DNA of 64,000 nucleotides, taken from Cognatundibacterium rugosum. GTDB lineage: Bacteria > Pseudomonadota > Gammaproteobacteria > Burkholderiales > Burkholderiaceae_D. Location: NCBI RefSeq assembly GCF_014284365.1, contig NZ_JACOGG010000005.1, positions 62,001 through 126,000 of the forward strand, given 5' to 3'. Shown here one piece after another: positions 40,828-48,698 of this stretch; the stretch's first letter is position 1, and every line of letters starts with the position of its first letter. The notes under the pieces were generated by a model. It saw nothing but the letters and a program-made list of their open reading frames with translations, was not told the DNA's origin and searched no databases. Made by a program: the position numbers and the translations under genes.

Positions 40828-40877
40828 AAAAACCTCCCCAAAGCCCGATACAATTTCCGGTCTTTGGGGAGGTTTTT
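40828..40877. terminator. Bidirectional intrinsic terminator with a 16-bp stem
   Basis: AAAAACCTCCCCAAAG (40828-40843) pairs perfectly with CTTTGGGGAGGTTTTT (40862-40877) around an 18-nt loop. On the minus strand it ends the efflux operon, whose last stop is at 40919. Confidence 0.92.
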
Positions 40878-40918
40878 AGTTTTGATGGCTGCCTCTTCAG
40901 CGCCATGCACTGTCGTTT

Positions 40919-41128
40919 CTAATTCCCCGCTTTAACTCCGAATTTACGCAAAACCGACTCCAGCAAGCACCATTCCGTAAAGCCACTTTGCATTAAATTG
41001 ACGCCGACAAAAGCCGTCACTGCCAGCCACCACGTGTTAATAAACCAGGGGCTGTCAGGCAAGCCCAAAGTCAGTGACAGCAAAATAAATAAACCGGCGA
41101 CAATGCGTACGATTTGCCATGAGCTCAT
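40919..41128 (-). CDS. DUF2892 family inner-membrane protein
   Basis: This 69-residue protein has two hydrophobic helices (about 7-24 and 31-48) and the family-type ending NLMQSGFTEWCLLESVLRKFG. DUF2892 also forms the membrane part of E. coli YgaP, where it is fused to a rhodanese, and that operon is likewise ArsR-family controlled (YgaV). Here the domain stands alone with no rhodanese. Its start overlaps the RND pump stop by 4 bp (ATGA), so it belongs to the same operon. Cys54 is a possible functional thiol. Confidence 0.87.
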   Translation of the reverse strand: MSSWQIVRIVAGLFILLSLTLGLPDSPWFINTWWLAVTAFVGVNLMQSGFTEWCLLESVLRKFGVKAGN

Positions 41129-44100
41129 GATACTTCTCCTTGTTGAGTAATGAATGCGATGCGGTGGCGATAGGCTATGTAATACAGCAGCGGAATCACG
41201 ATCAGCGTTAACAGCGTCGAGATGAATATGCCAAAAATAAGCGAGATGGCCAGACCGTTAAAAATCGGATCATCCAGAATAAAAAATGCGCCCATCATCG
41301 CGGCCAGGCCAGTCAGCATGATGGGTTGGGCGCGCGTGGCTGCTGCATTCACGACTGCATCCTTGAGCGCCATGCCGGTTTGCACCTGGAGCTGAATAAA
41401 ATCAACCAGCAAAATAGAATTTCTGACGATGATGCCGGCCAGCGCAATCATTCCTATCATGCTGGTTGCTGTGTATTGCGCACCCAGCAAAGCGTGGCCG
41501 GGCATGACACCGATGATGGTTAATGGGATAGGCGCCATGATGATGAGGGGCGTCAAATAAGAACCAAACTGCGCCACCACGAGTAAGTAAATCAGTATCA
41601 GACCAATCGCGTAGGCAGCGCCCATATCGCGGAAGGTTTCATAGGTGATTTGTGATTCGCCATCCCATTTGATCGCGTAGCCACGATAGGGATCAGCAGG
41701 CTGGCGGATGAAATACTCCTTCAGTTCGCCACCACCGGGAACAGGAATCTGGCTGATCGCTTTGCGCATAGAAAACAGGCCATACAAAGGACTGTCTGTT
41801 TTGCCCGCCATGTCGGCAGTCACATAATTCACCGGCATTAAGTCCTTGTGATAAATGGCTTGCTGACGGCTGCTACGACTCAGCGTGACCAGCTCCCGTA
41901 TCGCGACCAGTTTTCCTTCAGAAGTTTTGACTGACAATTGCAATAAGCCATCCAGATCGCCATGACTTTCTGTTGGCAATTGCAAGATAGCGGCATTGGG
42001 ATACTTGCTTTCATCATGTAGCCAGGTCACTGCATCACCCGCCAATCCCGTACGCAAAGCGGTCACGATGTCTGCCTGCGACACGCCAAGTAAAGCTGCT
42101 TTACGCCTATCCACCAGCAACACCCAACGCGGTGCCGATGCGATGCTGCTGTCATCCACATCGACCACACCGGCACTGGATTGGAATACTTCCCGCACTG
42201 CCTTGGCGACCTGGCGACGTCCTTCTGCTTCCGGGCCGTAAATTTCTGCCACGATAGGCGCAAGTACTGGCGGGCCAGGCGGCACTTCTACAATTTTTAT
42301 GTTGGCATTAAAGCGCTTGCCTATCGCTTGCAAGGCCGGACGCAAGCGGCTGGCGATGGCATGGCTTTGTTCCTTGCGCTGGTGCTTATCGACCAGATTG
42401 ACTTGCAGATCACCGACTTCGCCACCGGTGCGCAAATAATATTGACGAACCAGTCCGTTAAAATTAATCGGTGCGGCAGTACCGGCATAGACCTGATAAT
42501 CACTCACTTCAGGAACGCCGGACAGATAAGCACCTAATTCACGCAGCACCGCCGCCGTCTGCTCGACCGGCGTACCGGCAGGCATATCGACGATCACCTG
42601 AAATTCCGACTTATTATCGAATGGCAGCATCTTCAATAACACCAGACCGGTCGCTGGAAGCAGCATAGAAAAAGCGATTAATGCAGCCACCGCCAGACCC
42701 AGAAAGCCGCGATGACGTTTTCCATTTACTTCATTCAAAAAAGGATGAAACAGTCGTGCAAACAAGGGGGGTAGCATAGCGGCTAAACCATGCGGTTTTG
42801 CATCAGCTTCAGTACGATGCAGGTCTTTCATCCAGATACCGGCCAGCCACGGCGTGACTACAAAGGCCAGCGCCAGTGACAGCAGCATCCCCATACTCGC
42901 GTTGATCGGGATAGGACTCATGTAAGGCCCCATCAAACCCGATACGAAGGCCATAGGCAGCAGCGCCGCAATCACGGTCAGTGTAGCCAGAATTGTCGGG
43001 CCACCCACCTCATCCACTGCGCCGGGAATGATTTCCTTTAAGGACTTACCCGGAAAACGGCGCTGATGGCTATGGATGTTTTCAACCACCACAATCGCGT
43101 CATCGACCAGAATACCAATCGAGAAAATCAAGGCAAACAGCGATACCCGGTTCAGGGTAAATCCCCATGCCCAGGAAGCAAACAGCGTGACCATCAGTGT
43201 GAGTATCACCGCGACACCAACAATCGCCGCTTCACGCGCACCAAGCGCAACAAAAACCAGCACTACCACGGACAGCGTGGCGAACAATAATTTCTGTATC
43301 AGTTTTTGGGCTTTATCGTTCGCAGTGTGGCCGTAGTTGCGCGTTTCAGCGACCAGGACATCGGCGGGGATGACGGTATTCTTCAATTCTTCAATGCGGG
43401 TCGTGAGCGCATTGGCGACATCAATTGCGTTCTCACCCGATTTTTTGGTGATCGCGATCGTCACGGCAGGATATTCAGCGCCACTTTTTCCTGCGACGCC
43501 ATGCCAGACATAAGGTGCCGCCGGCAATGGGCCATCTTTAATGGTGGCGACATCCTGCATAAACACGGGCTTACCGTTGTGGACAGCGACCACCAGCTCG
43601 GCAATTTCCCGCGCATCGCGTAAGAACGGACCAGCCTCAAGCGCGACCGCCTGATTACCAGACAGCAGTTCACCCACAGGCAAACCCATATTTGTCGATT
43701 GCAAGGCATTGCGCATATCGGCGACGCTGACACCGGAGCCTTGCATACGCACCGGGTCCAGCTCGACCAATACCGCACGTCCAGGACCACCGATAGTCGT
43801 CACGCCTCGGGTGCCGGGTACGCGTTTCAAGTCGTTTTCTATACTGTGCGCGACACGCTCCAGATCATAGGCGCCAGTGTCAGGATTTTTACTGTACAAG
43901 GTCAGACTCAGGACAGGTACATCCTCAATCCCCTTAGGCTTCACCAGTGGCGGCAACACGCCTGCATTTTTAGGTAACCAGTCCGCATTGGAATGCACCG
44001 TATCGTACAAATGCACTAAGGCTTCAGTGCGCGCAACGCCCACCTTAAATTGCACAGTCAGGATAGCAATGCCCGGCCTGGATACCGACGTGACGTGCTC

Positions 44101-44352
44101 TACACCAGGCATCTGTGACAGCATTTGCTCTGCCGGTGATGCCAGCATTTGCTCTACTTCAGTCACTGCAGCTCCGGGGAAAGGCAGCAACACATTCGCC
44201 ATCGTCACATTGATTTGCGGCTCTTCTTCGCGCGGCGTAACGACGATCGCAAAGACCCCCAGTAAGAAAGCCGCGAGCGCCAGTAAAGGGGTAATTCTGG
44301 CGGTCTGAAAAAATCCGGCAATGCGTCCGGAGACACCAAGTCTGGCATTCAT
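41125..44352 (-). CDS. RND family efflux transporter, inner-membrane pump
   Basis: This is a 1075-residue RND permease of the AcrB/HAE1-like type with 12 expected membrane helices and two large periplasmic loops. The TM4 proton-relay sequence GILVDDAIVVVENI (Asp417, Asp418) matches AcrB Asp407 and Asp408. It lacks the Glu/Asp-Met pattern I would expect for a CusA-type metal pump, so an organic or biocidal substrate is more likely, but the substrate is unknown. The upstream membrane fusion gene overlaps it by 4 bp. No TolC-like outer-membrane gene is nearby. Confidence 0.95.
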   Translation of the reverse strand: MNARLGVSGRIAGFFQTARITPLLALAAFLLGVFAIVVTPREEEPQINVTMANVLLPFPGAAVTEVEQMLASPAEQMLSQMPGVEHVTSVSRPGIAILTVQFKVGVARTEALVHLYDTVHSNADWLPKNAGVLPPLVKPKGIEDVPVLSLTLYSKNPDTGAYDLERVAHSIENDLKRVPGTRGVTTIGGPGRAVLVELDPVRMQGSGVSVADMRNALQSTNMGLPVGELLSGNQAVALEAGPFLRDAREIAELVVAVHNGKPVFMQDVATIKDGPLPAAPYVWHGVAGKSGAEYPAVTIAITKKSGENAIDVANALTTRIEELKNTVIPADVLVAETRNYGHTANDKAQKLIQKLLFATLSVVVLVFVALGAREAAIVGVAVILTLMVTLFASWAWGFTLNRVSLFALIFSIGILVDDAIVVVENIHSHQRRFPGKSLKEIIPGAVDEVGGPTILATLTVIAALLPMAFVSGLMGPYMSPIPINASMGMLLSLALAFVVTPWLAGIWMKDLHRTEADAKPHGLAAMLPPLFARLFHPFLNEVNGKRHRGFLGLAVAALIAFSMLLPATGLVLLKMLPFDNKSEFQVIVDMPAGTPVEQTAAVLRELGAYLSGVPEVSDYQVYAGTAAPINFNGLVRQYYLRTGGEVGDLQVNLVDKHQRKEQSHAIASRLRPALQAIGKRFNANIKIVEVPPGPPVLAPIVAEIYGPEAEGRRQVAKAVREVFQSSAGVVDVDDSSIASAPRWVLLVDRRKAALLGVSQADIVTALRTGLAGDAVTWLHDESKYPNAAILQLPTESHGDLDGLLQLSVKTSEGKLVAIRELVTLSRSSRQQAIYHKDLMPVNYVTADMAGKTDSPLYGLFSMRKAISQIPVPGGGELKEYFIRQPADPYRGYAIKWDGESQITYETFRDMGAAYAIGLILIYLLVVAQFGSYLTPLIIMAPIPLTIIGVMPGHALLGAQYTATSMIGMIALAGIIVRNSILLVDFIQLQVQTGMALKDAVVNAAATRAQPIMLTGLAAMMGAFFILDDPIFNGLAISLIFGIFISTLLTLIVIPLLYYIAYRHRIAFITQQGEVS

Positions 44353-45401
44353 CGCACTGCCCTCACCGCAGCGGCCGGATCAAGCGCAACGCGCTCTCCG
44401 GCACTGATCCCCGTCAGGATTTCAGTCGCACCGTCACGGCTCTTACCCAGTCTGACCTGGCGCAAAATCACATGCTGCTGGCTGTCAATGATGTAGAGCC
44501 CCGTCATTTCTGCACGCTTTACAATGGCTGTGGCGGGCACATAGAAATGGTTTCCCGTTCCCCCTTTTAATGGCAGCCAGACTCTGGCAAACAAGCCCGG
44601 TGCAAAGTCTTGCGCTGGCTCTGGCAAATCTATACGCAGTGTGGCGCTATGGGTGGCAGCATCGATGGTCGGCAATACTTGATATTGGGTCGCTGTGAGC
44701 CATTGACGACCCGCAGCCAGTCCCGGAAATTCAATTTTTATAGGCTGGCCGGCCTGAAACTTATTCATTGCCGCTTGCGATACGGTAAAGCTCGCGCGCA
44801 AGCCCTTGGGATCAAACATGGTCAGCAAGGGCTTGCCTGGCATTGCCATATCCCCCAAGGCTATCGGTAATTCAGAAACCACACCGGCATACGGCGCCTT
44901 GATCACAAAAAATCCGGATTGAATATCGGCCACATTGGCCTGGGCTATTTGTGATTTCAATTGATCGGACAAAGTCTTGTATTGCGCCTCAGCACGCTCT
45001 AAGGCTGACAGGCTGATGAACTGCTTTTGAAATAATTGTTTCTGACGCTGCAGATCTTTGTCTGCCAACTCCAGCGCTGAGCGTGCGGCAGTTGATTGCG
45101 CCTGACTGGCGACACTCCCCTGCAACGCTGAACGCGCATCGATACGCAGTAAAACCTGACCTTCTTTAACGCGGTCACCGGCTTTTACCTGCAGCGCGAC
45201 GACAGCGCCAGCCACCTGGGCGGCAATCACGGTTTGACGTACCGATTCCACTACCCCTTCAAAGCTCGCATTGTCAGCAGAGGCTGCCGGCTGAACAAGT
45301 ACACTCGCCAATTCCCCCTGTGCAGCAAACGCACATGTCACAGGCAACACCAGCGTCGCAAGCGCAAAACGTAAACGAGAAATTATCAACATCATCCTCA
45401 C
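44349..45401 (-). CDS. RND efflux periplasmic adaptor (HlyD/membrane fusion protein)
   Basis: The adaptor links the RND pump to an outer-membrane channel. The 350 residues begin with a signal peptide (cleavage near AFA-AQ), then a lipoyl-like domain (AAQVAGAVVALQVKAGDRVKEGQ), a helical hairpin (about 95-150), the second lipoyl half (FVIKAPYAGVVSELP), and a beta-barrel. The start may be GTG 45401 or, better spaced from GAGG, ATG 45395. It overlaps the pump gene by 4 bp and is divergent from arsR. Confidence 0.94.
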   Translation of the reverse strand: MRMMLIISRLRFALATLVLPVTCAFAAQGELASVLVQPAASADNASFEGVVESVRQTVIAAQVAGAVVALQVKAGDRVKEGQVLLRIDARSALQGSVASQAQSTAARSALELADKDLQRQKQLFQKQFISLSALERAEAQYKTLSDQLKSQIAQANVADIQSGFFVIKAPYAGVVSELPIALGDMAMPGKPLLTMFDPKGLRASFTVSQAAMNKFQAGQPIKIEFPGLAAGRQWLTATQYQVLPTIDAATHSATLRIDLPEPAQDFAPGLFARVWLPLKGGTGNHFYVPATAIVKRAEMTGLYIIDSQQHVILRQVRLGKSRDGATEILTGISAGERVALDPAAAVRAVR

Positions 45402-45456
45402 CTCAAAAATTTACTTCATCATCAGCATCTTCGTTAACGTCATTATTTAACTAATT

Positions 45457-45513
45457 AATTAAATACGCAAGCAAAGAATGAATTAAATACGCAAGCAAAG
45501 AATGAATTAAATA
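45457..45513. repeat. Tandem 24-bp repeats in the arsR-efflux control region
   Basis: Two perfect, adjacent 24-bp repeats occupy 45457-45480 and 45481-45504, and a third copy begins at 45505 and diverges after AATTAAATA. Each unit joins an A/T-rich part (AATTAAATACGC) to AAGCAAAGAATG. They fill the centre of the 174-bp divergent region between the efflux operon and the ArsR gene, exactly where a regulator would bind. A TACAAT box (45519-45524) follows, oriented towards arsR. Confidence 0.85.
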
Positions 45514-45575
45514 TGCGTTACAATGAAAGCCAAGTCATGCGTAGTGACCAATAAATTTCCAAATAGAAAGTAAAT

Positions 45576-45932
45576 ATGGATGAATTGAGCTTAGAGGCCT
45601 TAAGCCAGGTAGCAGGATATTTCTCTGCATTGTCGGAACCGACACGCCTGCAAATTCTGAGTCTGTTACGCAAGCAGGAGCGCAATGTGGGGGAGTTGGC
45701 GGCGCTTTGCGGTTACACCTCCGCGAACATCTCCCGCCACTTAGCCATCCTGAGCAAGCATGGTCTGGTGGCCAAAGACAGCCGTGGCACGAGTGTGTTT
45801 TACAGAATTGCCGACGAGTCGATCTACACGCTGTGCGATGTCGTGTGCGGCAGCCTGTTGAAGCAGCTGGAGGAAAAAGCGCGCTCGCAACAGGAGTTTG
45901 CGCAGTCTGCGAGACTCAGCAAAAATCCATAA
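45576..45932 (+). CDS. ArsR family transcriptional regulator
   Basis: This 118-residue winged-helix repressor has the ArsR fold: SALSEPTRLQILSLLRKQERNVGELAALCG, recognition helix TSANISRHLAILSKHGLV, and a wing DSRGTSVFYRIAD. Cysteines are at 45, 87 and 91; Cys45 near the recognition helix and Cys87/Cys91 in the last helix could form a thiol sensor, in the manner of persulfide-sensing or metal-sensing ArsR proteins. It lacks the classical ELCVCDL metal site. It is divergent from, and presumably represses, the efflux operon. Confidence 0.93.
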   Translation: MDELSLEALSQVAGYFSALSEPTRLQILSLLRKQERNVGELAALCGYTSANISRHLAILSKHGLVAKDSRGTSVFYRIADESIYTLCDVVCGSLLKQLEEKARSQQEFAQSARLSKNP

Positions 45933-45946
45933 AAACCCATAAAAAA

Positions 45947-45969
45947 AAATCCCGCATCACGCGGGATTT
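45947..45969. terminator. Bidirectional terminator between arsR and the HD-GYP gene
   Basis: AAATCCCGC (45947-45955), a 5-nt loop and GCGGGATTT (45961-45969) form a 9-bp stem, with an A-run on one side and TGTTT on the other. It serves two convergent genes. Confidence 0.85.
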
Positions 45970-45971
45970 GT

Positions 45972-47201
45972 TTAGCTTGGTGTAGCTTGATCGCCCAACC
46001 AATAGCGGTCTATGTCTTTCAGACCCCATTTTGAGGCATCTTCGCGGTTGGCGATTTTGTCTTGCAAACCCGGGCCTGCCAGGTCCAGCAATTCGGGCGC
46101 GATGTAACCCATCGATTTGATAGAGAAAAATACCCTGACTTTAGGCATCAGCAAAGATTTACCCACCTGCTGCTCAACGACGACGCCCAGCCGTCCGGAT
46201 TCCAGTCTGACCAGGGTACCGACAGGATAAATGCCTATGCTTTTCACAAAGGCCTGGAACACTTTTTCATCAAAATGGCCTTTACTCCATTCTGCCATTT
46301 TGCGCAGCGATTCCGCCGGGCACCAGCCCTGTTTGTAAGGGCGGTTGGAAGTAATCGCATCATAGACGTCGCACACAGCGCCCATGCGTGCATACAGGCT
46401 GATTTCATCACCTTTGAGACGATCCGGATAGCCAGTGCCATCCATTTTTTCGTGATGATGCAGACAAACATCAAGGGAAATCGCACTGACCCCCTGCGCG
46501 TCCAGCAGCATTTTGTGACCCGCCGCCGGATGCTCTTTGACTGATATAAATTCCTCATCCGTCAGCTTACCGGGTTTATTCAGAATATCACCCGGCACCA
46601 TCATTTTGCCGATGTCGTGCAACAGGCCTGCCACCCCGGCCTCGCGGGTTTGTTCATCATTCAAGCCCAGCTGTTTAGACAAGGCCACCATCAATGCGCA
46701 GACCGCCACGGAATGCATGTAGGTGTAATCATCTTTGGTTTTCAGGCGCGCTAAACCGATCAATGCACCGGGATTACGCATGACGGAATCAGAAATTTCC
46801 TCCACCAGTGCCTGTGCATCACCCATGTCCACCGCTTTGCCCATACGGGCCTCACTAAACATGGAATACACGGCTTGCTTGGATTTATTAACGATCAGGG
46901 AAGCACGCCCCAATTCATCATCCATAGAAACGGATTCGATCACCCTGGGAGCCGGTGTGGATGGCTGCGGCTGCGGTGCAGGCTCTACTGCAGGTGCGGC
47001 AGGCTGTGCACTCAGGACATCCAGCCCTTTGCTGACATCAATCCAGGCTTCGCGAATTTTTGACTTTTGTATTTCTTTGATGTCATTCGGGTCGCTCAGA
47101 AGAAAGGATTTCTTCCAAAACGGAGTATCGATCCAGGAGCCACACAGCTCCTGAACAAACATACCTACTCGCAATTTTGAAACTTCGATTTTCTTCAACA
47201 T
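45972..47201 (-). CDS. HD-GYP domain cyclic-di-GMP phosphodiesterase with DUF3391
   Basis: HD-GYP proteins hydrolyse cyclic di-GMP. The 409 residues start with a DUF3391 domain (about 1-125; MLKKIEVSKLRVGMFVQEL) interrupted by a Pro/Ala-rich linker (65-87). The HD-GYP domain follows, with HDIGK (195-199) and HHHEKMDGTGYP (248-259), so the metal ligands and the GYP signature are intact and activity is likely. It may act on motility or secretion, both encoded in this window, but no direct link is visible. Confidence 0.95.
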   Translation of the reverse strand: MLKKIEVSKLRVGMFVQELCGSWIDTPFWKKSFLLSDPNDIKEIQKSKIREAWIDVSKGLDVLSAQPAAPAVEPAPQPQPSTPAPRVIESVSMDDELGRASLIVNKSKQAVYSMFSEARMGKAVDMGDAQALVEEISDSVMRNPGALIGLARLKTKDDYTYMHSVAVCALMVALSKQLGLNDEQTREAGVAGLLHDIGKMMVPGDILNKPGKLTDEEFISVKEHPAAGHKMLLDAQGVSAISLDVCLHHHEKMDGTGYPDRLKGDEISLYARMGAVCDVYDAITSNRPYKQGWCPAESLRKMAEWSKGHFDEKVFQAFVKSIGIYPVGTLVRLESGRLGVVVEQQVGKSLLMPKVRVFFSIKSMGYIAPELLDLAGPGLQDKIANREDASKWGLKDIDRYWLGDQATPS

Positions 47202-47287
47202 AGATTCAGCCGTTAACGTTGCCTGACATCAGGAACATCTACAAATTATTCTATAAAGCGAGACTTGAAGCTATAGATATATGGAAA

Positions 47288-48085
47288 TTATTTTTCCAAA
47301 GAGAAACTTTTTAACAATTGCATAGGCCTGAAGAAGTCTTGCATTTGTTTATTGCCAATAAAACTCAGGTTATAGGGATGTTCTGCAATGATGTGCGTGA
47401 AACAACTGGCCTCAGGAATTTTACGAACCTGTTCCGCAATTTTTCCCCACAATACCAATGCAGGCGCCGAATCCGAAGGCGTTTGTGCCAACGCATGCAG
47501 TACCACTTGCAAAAACGGCAGCCATGATTGCCCATCCTTGACGGGTGCTACATGATCGCGAAAAACCAGTGAAGCATTCAGCAGTAAAAAACCCTGCTGC
47601 TGCATTTTCTGTTGCAATTCATCCAAATGCTGAATTAACGGTGAATTTGCCTGGCCAGCGATCTGTGCCACGCCTTGCATCGCGTCACCAGTGGTTGCTG
47701 ATTCATCGAGATAGCCATCGGCGACCAGCAACATTTTGAAGAAATTCCTGAGCGAAGTCGCACGATTGACTTTTTTAGACAAGCCAGTGGACGACCAGAT
47801 TTCGCTGACGGCGCCATCCATAAAGCTGACCCCGGTTGCGCTTTGCTCCCTTGGATAAGGTCCCTCACCGATCAGCACATAGCGCACCTGGTCGCGCGGC
47901 ACAGAAAACGCAGCAAACAGTCTATGCTGGGTTGGCAGATAAGGCTGTGCGCACAACTCAGTCAGATAAGCTGGTTGTGCCTGCTGCAGCGCCAGTAAGC
48001 CCTGCTCCAGCACGGCATGCCAGCTCGGATGTGCATGCTGCAAAGACAGGCGGATTTCCTCAGGCAGCGTAGCAACAACACTCAT
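47288..48085 (-). CDS. Uracil-DNA glycosylase-like protein lacking the catalytic aspartate
   Basis: The 265 residues follow the Ung fold in order: a water-activating loop GEGPYP (73-78), GVSFMD, an LLLNASLVF strand (167-175), and the terminal HPYNLS loop (236-241). In active Ung enzymes the first loop is GQDPYH and the last is HPSPLS. Here the catalytic Asp is Gly75, and the His of the first loop is Pro78, whereas His236 is kept. The frame is intact with no stop, so this looks like a conserved non-catalytic homologue or one with altered chemistry. Its start overlaps the gspC stop by 4 bp, which couples it to the secretion operon. Confidence 0.85.
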   Translation of the reverse strand: MSVVATLPEEIRLSLQHAHPSWHAVLEQGLLALQQAQPAYLTELCAQPYLPTQHRLFAAFSVPRDQVRYVLIGEGPYPREQSATGVSFMDGAVSEIWSSTGLSKKVNRATSLRNFFKMLLVADGYLDESATTGDAMQGVAQIAGQANSPLIQHLDELQQKMQQQGFLLLNASLVFRDHVAPVKDGQSWLPFLQVVLHALAQTPSDSAPALVLWGKIAEQVRKIPEASCFTHIIAEHPYNLSFIGNKQMQDFFRPMQLLKSFSLEK

Positions 48086-48687
48086 TGTGGCGCCCCGGTT
48101 GGCATCACTGCCGGTAAGGATGCGACGGGAAAACCCGGTACCACCATGGGCGCGCCGCCCGGTGGCACATTGGTCGGCGCACCATGCGGCGGGAAGCCTG
48201 CCGGTGCGACCGGAGATGGATTCGGATTTTCCGGTGCTGCGGGGTGCGTATAGACAGGCACAGGTGGTATTGCAGCCAGCTGTATCACTGCACTCTGCGG
48301 CAACTCCAGACGTTTGAGCGCGCCATTATCTGAGATCAAAATATACTGCGCATGCACTTCTTTGAGTACGACGCCAGGTGCCAGTTCCGCCCCTATCCCA
48401 ACCGCACGGCCAGGCTTACCATCGGTGCTGATCACGGCTGCACTTTCATTCGCACGGCGTGCCAGCACTACGCCCTTTAACTGATGATTACTGATGGCAG
48501 CCTGCGGCAATGCACTGTCTCCAAAGATCCCTCCCCACTGACCGGAACCCGGCTCCAGTGGGGACTGCTGTGATGGGGCTGCCACACCACGGCTTTGGAC
48601 TTTGAAAAATTTCAAGCCCCAAAAACTCAGGGTCATACATAGCAGGGCAAAGGCTATCAAGCCGGAAATAACAGGTAAGCGCTTCAT
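48082..48687 (-). CDS. gspC: Type II secretion system protein GspC, without PDZ domain
   Basis: GspC connects the inner-membrane platform to the GspD secretin. The 201 residues have an N-terminal membrane helix (about 7-27), an HR domain (about 50-135; FGDSALPQAAISNHQLKGVV and AVGIGAELAPGVVLKEV), and a Pro/Ala-rich tail of about 60 residues in place of the PDZ domain found in longer GspC proteins. It ends the gsp operon, far from gspD, an order seen in Burkholderiales. Assignment as GspC is by domain and context. Confidence 0.88.
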   Translation of the reverse strand: MKRLPVISGLIAFALLCMTLSFWGLKFFKVQSRGVAAPSQQSPLEPGSGQWGGIFGDSALPQAAISNHQLKGVVLARRANESAAVISTDGKPGRAVGIGAELAPGVVLKEVHAQYILISDNGALKRLELPQSAVIQLAAIPPVPVYTHPAAPENPNPSPVAPAGFPPHGAPTNVPPGGAPMVVPGFPVASLPAVMPTGAPQ

Positions 48688-48698
48688 TTTTTTCCTTA

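Noticed and set aside
40682-40879. A 65-residue plus-strand frame in the gap after the unknown gene
   Set aside because: It overlaps the direct repeat and the terminator, has no ribosome binding site, and its residues do not look like a folded protein.
41125-44352. RND pump as a CusA-type heavy metal exporter because an ArsR regulator is adjacent
   Set aside because: The TM4 motif and length fit AcrB/HAE1-like pumps, and I see no methionine relay; the ArsR protein also lacks the ELCVCDL metal site.
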